Shown here: positions 15,344 through 22,983 of the stretch, piece after piece
Layout of the letters: every line of letters starts with the position of its first letter
Position numbering within the stretch: position 1 is the first letter of the stretch
Assembly: GCA_017445755.1 (NCBI GenBank)
Contig: JAFSSE010000017.1
Location: 1-64,000, forward strand
Reading direction: 5' to 3'
DNA length: 64,000 nt
DNA from: Bacteroidales bacterium
GTDB taxonomy: Bacteria > Bacteroidota > Bacteroidia > Bacteroidales > UBA932
Program-made: the position numbers and the translations under genes
Notes under the pieces: model-generated
Told to the model about the DNA's origin: nothing
What the model saw: the letters and a program-made list of their open reading frames with translations, nothing else
Database searches by the model: none

Positions 15344-17302
15344 TTATTGGATTGTGAGGTTTGCTTCTTCTGTTACACGGAGCGTGACCAACTGACAGTC
15401 ACCTCCGAGGATGGTGTTCACGGACTCTGCGTTATCAACCCAGATTGGCGCCTTCATGCCATAGGCAAGGGCGAGGGTGCGGCAGATGTCAATGCCGGCA
15501 TTGATGCGGCTTGCGGTGTTCAACACGGAATACGGAATGCCGTCAACAGTGATATCACACACGTCCTTCACGCCGTCATTGGTCAGGTTCTGCTCGAACA
15601 TCCGTATCTTCACGAACTGGAACATTCCGTTGATCCTTTCCTCAATGGCGTTCATCTTGCGCTGGCTGAAAGCGGTCAGTTCATCAAGCTGCTTCTCGAT
15701 GTCGGCACGCTCCTGGCCAAGTTTGCGGTCCTGTTCCTTCAGTTCCGCGATTCGTGCATTGGCGTTCTTTATCTGCTGCTCCTTGGCTAGATTGGAGTTC
15801 AGGCTGGCTATCTCGGCGGTCAAGCCAACCATTGCACCCTGCTCCTGCTTGATTTCCTCATCGTAGGTCACGGGCTTGTCGCTGGCGAGCTGCTGCTCCA
15901 GGGTGCTGCGCTTCTCAATGAGTGAGGCATACTCTGCATTGGCGGCAACACGCTCCTCGGCAGTCTTGACTACTACTGGATTCTTGGATGCATTGTCGGC
16001 AATCTCCTGCAGACGCACCACTTCGTCCTCGGCCTTCTTGACCTTTTCCTCGGCAGCACGATGGTCATCAGACAGCTTGTCAATGACGGCTTTCAAGGCC
16101 TTGGCCTTCTCCTCCTTCTCGTTCATCCGTTTCAGCTTGTCGGAATTGAAGATGCGGACGGCCTTGTCGGCACGTTCCGCAAGCTCCTCCGGAGTGAATA
16201 CGTGACCGCAGGTGGGACAGGCGGCATCGCTCTGCCCGGGGGCGTAGGATTCCTCGTTGATGGCATTCCATTCGGCACGGAGCGTTTCAAACTCCTCCTT
16301 CTTCTTGAGGATGTCATTCCCGATTTCCTCCAGTTCCGCAGCAAGGGCCTTTTTCCGGCGTTTTGCGGACTCCAATTCCATGTTGGTAGCCATGAGTGCA
16401 TCCTGGGCTTTGTTGCGCTCCTTCGTGAATTCCAAGGTGGCCTCACGCGTAATGGCGGCAATCTTGTCGGCCACGGCATTCAGCTCTTTCTTCACCTCTG
16501 AATTTGCACCAGCGATGGCCAACTGGCGATATCGCTCAATGGCTTTCTGATGGGCTTGCTTCTTGGCTTCGCTCTCGGCCAACTGGTTCCGGAGTTCATC
16601 GAAGTCCATCGTCTCGGGAATGCCGCGCTGGATTTCATCGATGCGGACAGGAATGGCTTCCGCTTCGGTCTTCACCCTGGCCATGCGCTTGCGCAACTCG
16701 GCCTGCAATTCCTCTATGGTCTTGCCTTCCGCAGATGCCATCACAACAGTAGGGTACTCCGCAGAAATGAGCTTTGTCAGGGACTCGACATCGGCTATCT
16801 GCTCAAGGATGCCGCGCCGTTTGGCAACATCAAACGAGGCAAACAGATTGATGTTCGATACAAGCTCGAAGCGCTCCCTGTCAAAGAACTCCTCAATCTT
16901 CTTGTTGTACTCCGACATCGAAAGCGGGACATCGTTGTAGAAGTAGTCGCTTGCATTGCCGTTGTACACATACTCGGTCGTGCCGCGCTTCTTTGACCAG
17001 CTCTGGTAGAACTCCCTGCGGAAGTCCACCCTCTGGCCGTCAATGAGGAAAACGACGGAAACGACGGTGCGGGCTTCCCTTTCCACCTTGCCGTCATCAT
17101 CCATCTTCTGCACCTTGTCTATCACCCTGCCGCGACTGTCCTTGTTGAACAGGCACCACAGATAGGCGTCATAGACGCAGGTCTTGCCGAGTGCGTTCCT
17201 GCCGCTTATCTCGGTGCGCTCGCCGAACTGGACATCCAAGACATGCAGGCCCTTGAACTTTTCGACGTGCATTGATTCTAACTTGATTTCTTTCATATAC
17301 AT
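15344..17302 (-). CDS. Rad50/SbcC-like AAA ATPase
   Basis: 652 residues (start at 17302, or ATG at 17296, MKEIKLESMHVEKFKG). It has N-terminal ATPase half GRNALGKTCVYDAYLWCLF (Walker A), a long coiled coil with a zinc-hook-like CPTCGH near residue 370, and a C-terminal half with ICRTLALAYGMKAPIWVDNAE, where the Walker B acidic pair is replaced by VDNAE. This is the arrangement of phage SbcC/RecN-like proteins. No SbcD/Mre11 gene is adjacent, so the partner nuclease may be the MBL or VRR-NUC protein. Confidence 0.8.
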   Translation of the reverse strand: MYMKEIKLESMHVEKFKGLHVLDVQFGERTEISGRNALGKTCVYDAYLWCLFNKDSRGRVIDKVQKMDDDGKVEREARTVVSVVFLIDGQRVDFRREFYQSWSKKRGTTEYVYNGNASDYFYNDVPLSMSEYNKKIEEFFDRERFELVSNINLFASFDVAKRRGILEQIADVESLTKLISAEYPTVVMASAEGKTIEELQAELRKRMARVKTEAEAIPVRIDEIQRGIPETMDFDELRNQLAESEAKKQAHQKAIERYRQLAIAGANSEVKKELNAVADKIAAITREATLEFTKERNKAQDALMATNMELESAKRRKKALAAELEEIGNDILKKKEEFETLRAEWNAINEESYAPGQSDAACPTCGHVFTPEELAERADKAVRIFNSDKLKRMNEKEEKAKALKAVIDKLSDDHRAAEEKVKKAEDEVVRLQEIADNASKNPVVVKTAEERVAANAEYASLIEKRSTLEQQLASDKPVTYDEEIKQEQGAMVGLTAEIASLNSNLAKEQQIKNANARIAELKEQDRKLGQERADIEKQLDELTAFSQRKMNAIEERINGMFQFVKIRMFEQNLTNDGVKDVCDITVDGIPYSVLNTASRINAGIDICRTLALAYGMKAPIWVDNAESVNTILGGDCQLVTLRVTEEANLTIQ

Positions 17303-17307
17303 AAGGT

Positions 17308-17532
17308 TTACTGATGTTGTCTTACCACGATGCGGTGCCTCTCCACGAAGGCATCAACATCGTCCTTGCGGTACAGAATCTTCCGGCCGAGCTGGTAGAA
17401 CGGCAGTTCTCCGTTGTCGCGCCATTCCTTCTGCGTATCACCGTTCCCAAAACCAAGGTACTCCGTGAGCATTTCAATCGTCAGGTACAGGCGCTCACAG
17501 GTGACTTTTGCTATTGCCTTGTCCTTCACCAT
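17308..17532 (-). CDS. Helix-turn-helix excisionase-family protein
   Basis: 74 residues. The segment LYLTIEMLTEYLGFG, then WRDNGELPFYQLGRKILYRKDDVDAFVE, is the MerR/excisionase-type HTH_17 fold. It may be an excisionase or an early regulator. It lies 2 bp after the LuxR-type gene and 5 bp before the SbcC-like gene. Confidence 0.7.
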   Translation of the reverse strand: MVKDKAIAKVTCERLYLTIEMLTEYLGFGNGDTQKEWRDNGELPFYQLGRKILYRKDDVDAFVERHRIVVRQHQ

Positions 17533-17534
17533 AC

Positions 17535-18086
17535 CTACCTCGTTTTCGGGAACAGATTGTGGGCTTCGGCATACTTGAAGAACTCGGCCTCCGAGTGGAC
17601 ATCGAGCTTCTTGTATGCGTGCTTGATGTGGTTCTCCACCGTGTACTGTGACAGGTACAACTTCTCCGCGATGAGCACCTTCGGAACGCCTTTGTAAAGC
17701 AGCTCCAGAACGCGCAGCTCTGCGCTGCTGAGCGATGAACTGAAGCGCGGCTTGCAGACCAACCCTTCAAGGCGGCATTCTCCGCGCAGGGGGCACGGCA
17801 CGTACTCGAACACCAGGCGCTCCTCATCAATGTCAAACTTGTCATCAATGTTGGAGAAATTGCATTTGAGGAACCTGCGTACAATCAGGTACTGGTGGTA
17901 GCGGATGTTGTCGGCCGCTTCGGAATATGTCTCACGCAGGGCCTTCATTGCATCGGGGTACTGCTCCTCGATGACCTTGAACAGGTCGGCAATGATATCC
18001 GAGGTGTCAGACAGCTTCCTGGCGGCGGCGCCGTTCTCGCTATACCACACTTCGTTGTTGTACGCAAAGAATTCTACTCTGGCCAT
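17535..18086 (-). CDS. LuxR-family regulator with cysteine cluster
   Basis: 183 residues. The C-terminal 65 residues are a clear LuxR/GerE-type HTH (LSSAELRVLELLYKGVPKVL, AEKLYLSQYTVENHIKHAY). The N-terminal part has no receiver or autoinducer domain but has a cysteine cluster (CPLRGECRLEGLVC) just before the HTH, possibly for zinc or Fe-S. It is probably the activator or regulator of the leftward operon. It overlaps the next upstream gene by 13 bp. Confidence 0.75.
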   Translation of the reverse strand: MARVEFFAYNNEVWYSENGAAARKLSDTSDIIADLFKVIEEQYPDAMKALRETYSEAADNIRYHQYLIVRRFLKCNFSNIDDKFDIDEERLVFEYVPCPLRGECRLEGLVCKPRFSSSLSSAELRVLELLYKGVPKVLIAEKLYLSQYTVENHIKHAYKKLDVHSEAEFFKYAEAHNLFPKTR

Positions 18087-18328
18087 AACTCATTCACCGG
18101 GATTCCGGTCATTTGTGATAGAACCTCTTTCTGCTCATCCGTCTTCGGACGGTTGCGGCCCATGATCCAGTTGCGCACCGATGCTTCGTCCACTCCGCAC
18201 CGAGCGGCCACGTCCTCCACGAACTGCGTCTTGGGGAACGTCCTTGGCGGGAGTGCGTTATAATAACCCAGTAGGGTCATTCTGCCTCCAGCTGCCGTTT
18301 TTTGTTTCTTTTTCTCCGATTTATTCAT
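18074..18328 (-). CDS. Small DNA-binding regulator
   Basis: 84 residues from ATG at 18328, or about 68 from MTLLGYYNALPPRTFPK. It is an HTH of the Cro/XRE type: FVEDVAARCGVDEASVRNWI then GRNRPKTDEQKEVLSQMTGI. As the first gene of the leftward operon, transcribed from the promoter at 18363-18393 and divergent from the repressor-like gene, it is placed like Cro. Confidence 0.7.
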   Translation of the reverse strand: MNKSEKKKQKTAAGGRMTLLGYYNALPPRTFPKTQFVEDVAARCGVDEASVRNWIMGRNRPKTDEQKEVLSQMTGIPVNELWPE

Positions 18329-18339
18329 AACTTTGAGTG

Positions 18340-18422
18340 TTGAATATTTGAATATCTGACTGTAAAGATAGTATATCTTGCTGATATTACAAAATATTTT
18401 GCGATATATTTTTGAATATCTG
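18340..18422. promoter_or_regulatory. Divergent immunity promoter and operator region
   Basis: Leftward promoter: TTTG (minus, 18393-18390), a 19-bp spacer, and TATCTTTA (18370-18363), close to the Bacteroidota consensus. Rightward -7 candidate: TATTTTTG at 18407-18414. The exact 12-mer TTTGAATATCTG occurs at 18347-18358 and 18411-18422, covering the leftward start and the rightward promoter. A perfect CAAAATATTTTG palindrome (18390-18401) overlaps the leftward -33 box. These are candidate repressor sites. Confidence 0.65.
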
Positions 18423-18457
18423 TGCTGATTTTTTACGGTCGCAAACCAGAAAAGCCT

Positions 18458-18775
18458 ATGCTAGTGTTTGACCTCAAGGGTTTTAGGCGTGCCCACGGCA
18501 TCAAGCAGACGGACATCATGAAAATGCTTGATTGTGTGCAGTCTTACGTGTCACAAATAGAGAATGGCACGCGCCCAATGCCGGAGAATCTCATCGAAAT
18601 GCTCCGGAATCAATACGATGACGTTGATGACTTCATGACAGAACAGGATGAGCCGGACATCCCACAGACGCCTACTGCCAGGCTGATGGAAGAGAACGCA
18701 CGGCTGATGGAAATAGTCGAGAGTCAGCAGCGTACCATCGAGAACCTTTCACGCCTTACCAAGCTGCTGAAGTGA
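18458..18775 (+). CDS. XRE-family repressor-like protein
   Basis: 105 residues from ATG at 18458 (MLVFDLKGFRRAHGIKQTD). The N-terminal HTH is of the XRE type (DIMKMLDCVQSYVSQIENG), followed by a C-terminal coiled coil (RLMEENARLMEIVESQQRT) for dimerisation. No LexA/CI-type serine peptidase domain is present, so induction would not be by RecA-stimulated self-cleavage. It is divergent from the Cro-like gene, as expected of an immunity repressor. Confidence 0.75.
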   Translation: MLVFDLKGFRRAHGIKQTDIMKMLDCVQSYVSQIENGTRPMPENLIEMLRNQYDDVDDFMTEQDEPDIPQTPTARLMEENARLMEIVESQQRTIENLSRLTKLLK

Positions 18776-18975
18776 TGGTTGCAAGACTACTCCGCTTGAT
18801 TGACCTTTACAAGCAATCTCCGTCAGCTGAGACGGCAGAACTGGCGAAGCAGATCCTGCTAGACGCACGGCTGGAGCAGGACCGACTTTACGTTGCCGGT
18901 GATAATATCAGCGATATTACAAGATTTATCAGCGAGGTCGAATACTACCTGTATGAGTATTGCGGCGCAGTTTAG
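18775..18975 (+). CDS. Small hypothetical protein
   Basis: 66 residues from ATG at 18775, overlapping the repressor stop (TGATG). It is helical (LLRLIDLYKQSPSAETAEL). No family recognised. It is translationally coupled to the repressor and overlaps the next gene. Confidence 0.55.
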   Translation: MVARLLRLIDLYKQSPSAETAELAKQILLDARLEQDRLYVAGDNISDITRFISEVEYYLYEYCGAV

Positions 18976-19327
18976 GGCCTCGGAGCAGGACAGCATGAGC
19001 GACCTGCCGATTGTCGTTGGCAAGGAAATCCATCCGGCCATCGGAAAGCCGAACTGCCCATTGTGCGAGAAACTGGCCGGCCGATATCCAAAGGACTTCC
19101 ATTGGACTGGGTGGTGCGACAAATGCAACGGCTATGTCACTTGGCTTATGGCCACTCCTGGCGAGCGAAACAAGTGGATGCGCGACGGCGAGGACTTCAT
19201 TTCCGCGAACACCATAACGGATGTCCCGGAGAACTTCAAGCAGTGGTGTGATGACAACAAGCACCTCATTGACAGCGCCGATGCGCCAGACTTCATCATT
19301 ATGAACAGAAAATACATAACAAGGTAA
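18953..19327 (+). CDS. Small zinc-motif protein resembling the C-terminal tip of Mu F-like head proteins
   Basis: 124 residues from ATG at 18953 (MSIAAQFRASEQDSM), with an alternative at 18995. The core CPLCEKLAGRYPKDFHWTGW followed by CDKC resembles the C-rich, G-R-Y-P-x-D-F...GWH end of Mu gpF-type minor head proteins. Here it stands alone, without the head domain, and in the immunity region. It may be a captured domain or an anti-superinfection decoy; this is inference. Confidence 0.5.
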   Translation: MSIAAQFRASEQDSMSDLPIVVGKEIHPAIGKPNCPLCEKLAGRYPKDFHWTGWCDKCNGYVTWLMATPGERNKWMRDGEDFISANTITDVPENFKQWCDDNKHLIDSADAPDFIIMNRKYITR

Positions 19328-19638
19328 TGTCAAACGTATATGTCACCAATACCGCAGCAGCAATCGAAATCACAGGACGGTTCTTCGAGGCAATGGACTA
19401 TCTTGTGGCAGCTCGTATTGTACGAGGTTACAAGACGGTTACTGACCTATGGGGAATCGACAGACGAAACCTTGCCAAACTGAAGGCCGAACCTCAGCAC
19501 CGGACGCTGAAGCCGGAGTACATCTACTATCTGGAGCGGGACTACGGAATCTCCTCCAGGTGGGTGGTCACAGGCCGCGGCCGGATGCTGCTCCCAAGCC
19601 GCCAAACGGATGAGCAAAATCGGCCAAAAATGCAATAA
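19327..19638 (+). CDS. Small hypothetical protein, likely DNA-binding
   Basis: 103 residues; its ATG overlaps the preceding TAA. Residues 20-85 look like a helix-turn-helix of the phage repressor N-terminal type (VTDLWGIDRRNLAKLKAE, then YGISSRWVVTGRGRML). It is the last gene before the tRNA fragment. Confidence 0.55.
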   Translation: MSNVYVTNTAAAIEITGRFFEAMDYLVAARIVRGYKTVTDLWGIDRRNLAKLKAEPQHRTLKPEYIYYLERDYGISSRWVVTGRGRMLLPSRQTDEQNRPKMQ

Positions 19639-19704
19639 GCATGCAACAGATTTGCACCTGCTCGCCAACGCGCCTGCGTATCAAATAGTTATGAATGTAT
19701 GCGG

Positions 19705-19752
19705 AATGCTTTGCAAGCATGGGGTCGCCGGTTCGAATCCGACTACCTCCAC
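19705..19752 (+). other. 3' fragment of tRNA-Ala(UGC), candidate attR
   Basis: Bases 19705-19721 form an anticodon arm with loop TTTGCAA (anticodon TGC), then a variable loop, a T arm with TTCGAAT, the acceptor strand TACCTCC and A73. No D arm or 5' acceptor strand lies upstream, so it is not a working tRNA. The outermost anticodon-stem pair (A27-G43) is mismatched, which places the crossover edge near 19705/19706. The intact gene should be at the other end of the element, left of the window. Confidence 0.75.
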
Positions 19753-19878
19753 AAGCAACGAAACCGCCGAACGTATGTTCGGTGGTTTTTTTCGTATCCG
19801 GTAGATTCGAACTCGTTCGATATCTGTCGGATATGAAAAAACCTCTGGAGCGCAGCTCCAAGGCGGTTTTCGTTGCTT
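19753..19878. repeat. 126-bp segment bounded by imperfect inverted repeats
   Basis: The 16 bases at 19753-19768 are the reverse complement of 19862-19878, apart from a 1-base indel. The segment sits between two copies of the tRNA 3' end and may be a remnant of an earlier insertion. Confidence 0.45.
19764..19792 (+). terminator. Intrinsic terminator after the tRNA fragment
   Basis: A 9-bp stem (CCGCCGAAC with GTTCGGTGG, one G-T pair) and a GTAT loop are followed by seven T. It is probably the original terminator of the tRNA gene. Confidence 0.75.
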
Positions 19879-19917
19879 AAGCGGCCCTGCGGGAGCAAGT
19901 TCGGATAGCGCGAAGCG

Positions 19918-19935
19918 GAATCCGACTACCTCCAC
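19918..19935 (+). repeat. Second copy of the tRNA 3' end (18 bp)
   Basis: GAATCCGACTACCTCCAC here is identical to 19735-19752. It indicates a second attachment site, left by tandem or successive integrations at the same tRNA. Confidence 0.7.
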
Positions 19936-19939
19936 TTTT

Positions 19940-19977
19940 AGGACTGTAACTCTTTGAGTTGCAGTCCTTTTGTTTTT
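19940..19977 (+). terminator. Intrinsic terminator
   Basis: A 13-bp stem (AGGACTGTAACTC with GAGTTGCAGTCCT, one T-G pair), a TTT loop and a T-rich tail. It directly follows the second tRNA-end copy and can also act for leftward transcripts, since the stem is symmetric. Confidence 0.7.
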
Positions 19978-20058
19978 CTACATACAATTTTACATACAAA
20001 AATATCCCAATTCAGCACTCCGTCCGGAATGTCGGGGACAGTACTGGAAAATGTGAAT

Positions 20059-20463
20059 CTACATGATTGACAAGTAGTAGTACAAGATATGCGAATCACT
20101 GTCATAAATGAGAAACGTACACTCCAATTCCTGTTCGCCTTGCTCGAAATAATACACGCCATTGGTGGCACATTCAATGCCTGATCTTCGCTCAAGCCAT
20201 CCTTTCGTTTTTTCCGGTTCTGCGATTGGGAGCAGCTTTGCACCATGGGAAATCAGATTGTCAATGTCTTTCTGCGGCAATTCTACAGTCATTTTTATCT
20301 CTGTTTCGCCATCGCCATTACCGCACCATTGATCCTTAAAGGATGTCACACTGTGTTCTAAGCCTTTTACATTAATACCCCAAGCCCTTGTAATAATGTG
20401 TTCAGGTGTCCTGGAGCATGAAATAAAGGACAATAAGATACCCCAAAGAAAGAACTTCTTCAT
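20059..20463 (-). CDS. Small lipoprotein of unknown function
   Basis: 134 residues. An N-terminal signal ends in a lipobox (MKKFFLWGILLSFISCS; lipid Cys16), followed by Ser-Arg-Thr. The mature part has no recognised domain. The region is AT-rich compared with the flanks, suggesting acquired DNA. It lies 10 bp downstream of the next gene, in the same direction. Confidence 0.65.
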   Translation of the reverse strand: MKKFFLWGILLSFISCSRTPEHIITRAWGINVKGLEHSVTSFKDQWCGNGDGETEIKMTVELPQKDIDNLISHGAKLLPIAEPEKTKGWLERRSGIECATNGVYYFEQGEQELECTFLIYDSDSHILYYYLSIM

Positions 20464-20473
20464 AAAGTCGAAT

Positions 20474-20869
20474 TTACAGCAGAGTTAAATCTCCATCAAC
20501 AAAACCTACGGCCAGTCCTTGACGTTCTTTTAACACCGTTCCATATCTTCCTTTTCGTAAATACTCCTTTAACATCTTTATGACTGCCCTCTGGACATCT
20601 TGCCATTCTCCATCATCATACCAGGTGAGAAGATTATTTCTCGATGTGAATACTTCATCGCAGACCCAGTCAGTGTCATTGATATCAAAAGAGCCGGCTC
20701 CAATCAATTCAAGAGACCAAGCTTTATTGGCATCCTCATACAAGTTGAAACAAAAAGCCACAACATCATCAGAGATAGTAGTTTGCATAATACTGTCTAT
20801 CCAGGCTTCTAATTGATTATATGTGAAGCCTTCTTTAATCTTTTTTTTGAAGAGGCTAAATATCTTCAT
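20474..20869 (-). CDS. Hypothetical protein, immunity-like composition
   Basis: 131 residues with no signal sequence after MKIFSLFKKKIKEGF. The middle (VAFCFNLYEDANKAWSLEL, then TWYDDGEWQDVQRA) is acidic and aromatic, resembling immunity proteins of polymorphic toxins. No toxin gene is adjacent, so this is only a guess. Confidence 0.55.
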   Translation of the reverse strand: MKIFSLFKKKIKEGFTYNQLEAWIDSIMQTTISDDVVAFCFNLYEDANKAWSLELIGAGSFDINDTDWVCDEVFTSRNNLLTWYDDGEWQDVQRAVIKMLKEYLRKGRYGTVLKERQGLAVGFVDGDLTLL

Positions 20870-20895
20870 GTATAAACGTGGTCTTATCGTTTTAT

Positions 20896-21570
20896 CTATG
20901 AATTCATCAGGTGACCTTCTTTCACTATCAGATCCAATGCATTCAAGACTTCTTTCCTAAAATATTTCCGTTTTGCCTCGAATCTGGCGTATACACCAAA
21001 ATCTGTATTCACAATTGATATTCCGTCAGTCAGTATCGTTTCTTCGATTATCCGGTCATTAAAATCGTCCTCTGTGTATGTGGTTGATACCCTTATGTAT
21101 TTCTTGACGTTTTTTCTTATATGGCCGGACTTCCACCTGCTGTAGGAAACAGATTCTCTATATCCAACAGCAAGATTATAACCTCGATAAGTGATTATCC
21201 ATGTATCAAGGTCTTCACGATTTATTTTTGGTGAATCAGGTATATACCTATCAACGAATCCTTCTACTCTTTTTTGAATAGTCCGAGGGAGAATAAATGA
21301 ATGCCAGCCGGTTACTATCCAAACTAAAGCAAGAGTAAGTCCTCCTACAGCAAGAAGGAACGTCCACATATTTGATCTTTCATCCGGCAGTGTCCCGTCC
21401 AACTCTCCAGCCAAAAAAATAATACACAGAAGAGGAACAATGATTATCAGTGCTTTTAAAGTGCTGAACAGAAACCATTTAAGAACGGAGCCGAATACAA
21501 TCGGATTATTCAAGATGCGGAAATATTCTTTGAACGAATAATTGTCGCCGCTGAGAAGTTTTTGTTCCAT
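20896..21570 (-). CDS. Two-span membrane protein of unknown function
   Basis: 224 residues. Two hydrophobic helices (about residues 37-55 and 70-88) are followed by a soluble C-terminal part of about 130 residues (DTWIITYRGYNLAVGYRES and onward) reminiscent of YcxB-like domains, but not certain. AT-rich. It probably forms an operon with the two small genes downstream. Confidence 0.6.
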   Translation of the reverse strand: MEQKLLSGDNYSFKEYFRILNNPIVFGSVLKWFLFSTLKALIIIVPLLCIIFLAGELDGTLPDERSNMWTFLLAVGGLTLALVWIVTGWHSFILPRTIQKRVEGFVDRYIPDSPKINREDLDTWIITYRGYNLAVGYRESVSYSRWKSGHIRKNVKKYIRVSTTYTEDDFNDRIIEETILTDGISIVNTDFGVYARFEAKRKYFRKEVLNALDLIVKEGHLMNS

Positions 21571-21954
21571 GGCTCTATCTATGTTCTAATGGCTGTTTAT
21601 GGCAGATATATCACTTCAATGTCCATGCCAGCATATTGACACTCAGACCAAAGTTGATGGTCCAGGATGGAGCGGGCGAAGGGAAGGAGGTGTGTGCGAC
21701 ATAAAGACGGGACCTGACAGAGAATTCGGAAAGACCTTCCAGCGCTGAAATATAATCCACTACCCTGTAAAACTTGAGATCTGCCGAAATTCCTGCCTGA
21801 GTCTATCGGCACAAGAGCGACTACTACGAGGAGAAAACGGCCTTCAAGGAAGGAACGCATCATCTGATGGAGCTGGAGCTTAAGCAAGTTAGTCACATTC
21901 ACTCTGGTTAAACCCAATTGTTGTAATCACGAAGATTAATGATGACAAACCATG
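21571..21954. other. 384-bp stretch with no supported gene
   Basis: A frame of 106 codons exists on the minus strand (21597-21917), but its composition is not protein-like and it has no recognisable motif. The + strand has only short fragments such as YYEEKTAFKEG. It may be decayed coding DNA. Confidence 0.4.
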
Positions 21955-21985
21955 TTTGAATTATCCAGAGAATTGCATATCTTTG
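21955..21985 (+). promoter_or_regulatory. Bacteroidota consensus promoter of the toxin-antitoxin pair
   Basis: TTTG at 21955-21958, a spacer of exactly 19 bp, and TATCTTTG at 21978-21985. Predicted start near 21992, about 20 nt before the antitoxin ATG at 22013. Confidence 0.85.
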
Positions 21986-22012
21986 TGATTGACAAGAAAA
22001 AAAGTAAAGTGT

Positions 22013-22204
22013 ATGACGCAGATTGTACTTACAGTTCCCAATGGAGAGGTCTCCTTCCTTTCTACTCTCGCAGAGAAGATGGGGTGGAGCTTCCAGACCA
22101 GTGAGAATCTTGTCGAGAAGTTTATCGCCTCCTGTCCGACAGATGTCAGTATTTCAGATGAAGAGATTCAGGCAGAAGTGAATGCTGTCAGATACGGAAG
22201 ATGA
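22013..22204 (+). CDS. Antitoxin-like protein of a PIN-domain pair
   Basis: 63 residues from ATG at 22013 (MTQIVLTVPNGEVSFLS). Short, with an acidic C-terminal region (SISDEEIQAEVNAVRYGR) like the toxin-wrapping tails of small antitoxins. Its stop overlaps the toxin ATG (ATGA). No classical ribbon-helix-helix motif is obvious, so the family is assigned by context. Confidence 0.7.
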   Translation: MTQIVLTVPNGEVSFLSTLAEKMGWSFQTSENLVEKFIASCPTDVSISDEEIQAEVNAVRYGR

Positions 22205-22620
22205 AAGTAATACTCGACACAAATATTTGGATATCCTTCCTTCTTGGTAAAAGATTGACCATCCTTAGGGAAATCATTGAAATGGAGGAAGTGGAGATTT
22301 ATGTGTCTGATGCCTTGCTCTCTGAACTCAGGGATGTTGCCTTCCGTCCAAAATTCCTTGGCAAAATAGGGTTACAGGCAATTGTCAATCTGTTCGAACT
22401 CATACATGCCAAATGTAGAATCATCAATGGATATGCGGATGCAGAGTCTGCAATCCGTGATATAAAGGACTTGTATCTTCTGTCAATGGCAGAAAGCATC
22501 CCTGCTGATTACCTTGTAACAGGTGACCAGGACCTGCTTGTTCTCAAAAATCACCTGGGGACAAAGATTATAACATTTGCTGAATTTGTTTTGATAGTTC
22601 AAGGGAACCAGACCCACTAA
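22201..22620 (+). CDS. PIN-domain toxin
   Basis: 139 residues. PIN fold with the four acidic positions: Asp at residue 6 (VILDTNIWISFLL), Glu near 42 (LLSELRDV), Asp near 90 (IRDIKDLYLL) and Asp near 109 (DYLVTGDQDLL). It belongs to the COG1569-like group (putative toxin-antitoxin PIN proteins). Expected activity is site-specific RNA cleavage, from family knowledge. Confidence 0.85.
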   Translation: MKVILDTNIWISFLLGKRLTILREIIEMEEVEIYVSDALLSELRDVAFRPKFLGKIGLQAIVNLFELIHAKCRIINGYADAESAIRDIKDLYLLSMAESIPADYLVTGDQDLLVLKNHLGTKIITFAEFVLIVQGNQTH

Positions 22621-22695
22621 AATCTGGTGCATTTTGGGTTCAAAAAAGTTGCACCAGGATAAGTAAACATTCGTCCCTGACAATCTAGACAATAT

Positions 22696-22980
22696 TCACA
22701 ACTTCATACTCTCCTCATAGGAATAAGCGTACATCTGCTCGTCGGTGCAGTCGCCGTGCAGGAGTTTGCCCCAGACATACTCACTCGTGGCTGTGCAATT
22801 CTCAAAGTGGTTCTTCAGGTCGATGAACAGGCTGCGCTCGAAAGGCCGCGAGGCGCTGATGTAGGCTTCTGCGAGCCACTTGTCTCCTGCTTCCAGTGTC
22901 CGGAAAGTCTTTCTGCGCCAGTTCTTCCGCTCCCGGAACTTTTCGTCCGGGATTTCTGAGTAGGAAGGGTAGGTTATCAT
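22696..22980 (-). CDS. Hypothetical protein
   Basis: 94 residues from ATG at 22980 (MITYPSYSEIPDEKFRER). Charged, aromatic and helical. It is divergent from the DUF4143 ATPase gene with three phased repeats between them. No family recognised. Confidence 0.5.
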   Translation of the reverse strand: MITYPSYSEIPDEKFRERKNWRRKTFRTLEAGDKWLAEAYISASRPFERSLFIDLKNHFENCTATSEYVWGKLLHGDCTDEQMYAYSYEESMKL

Positions 22981-22983
22981 CTA

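Noticed and set aside
19681-19753. A complete tRNA-Ala gene.
   Set aside because: No D arm or 5' acceptor strand upstream, and two stem mismatches; it is a 3' fragment.
21597-21917. A 106-codon minus-strand frame.
   Set aside because: Composition is not protein-like and there is no motif; the region may be decayed.
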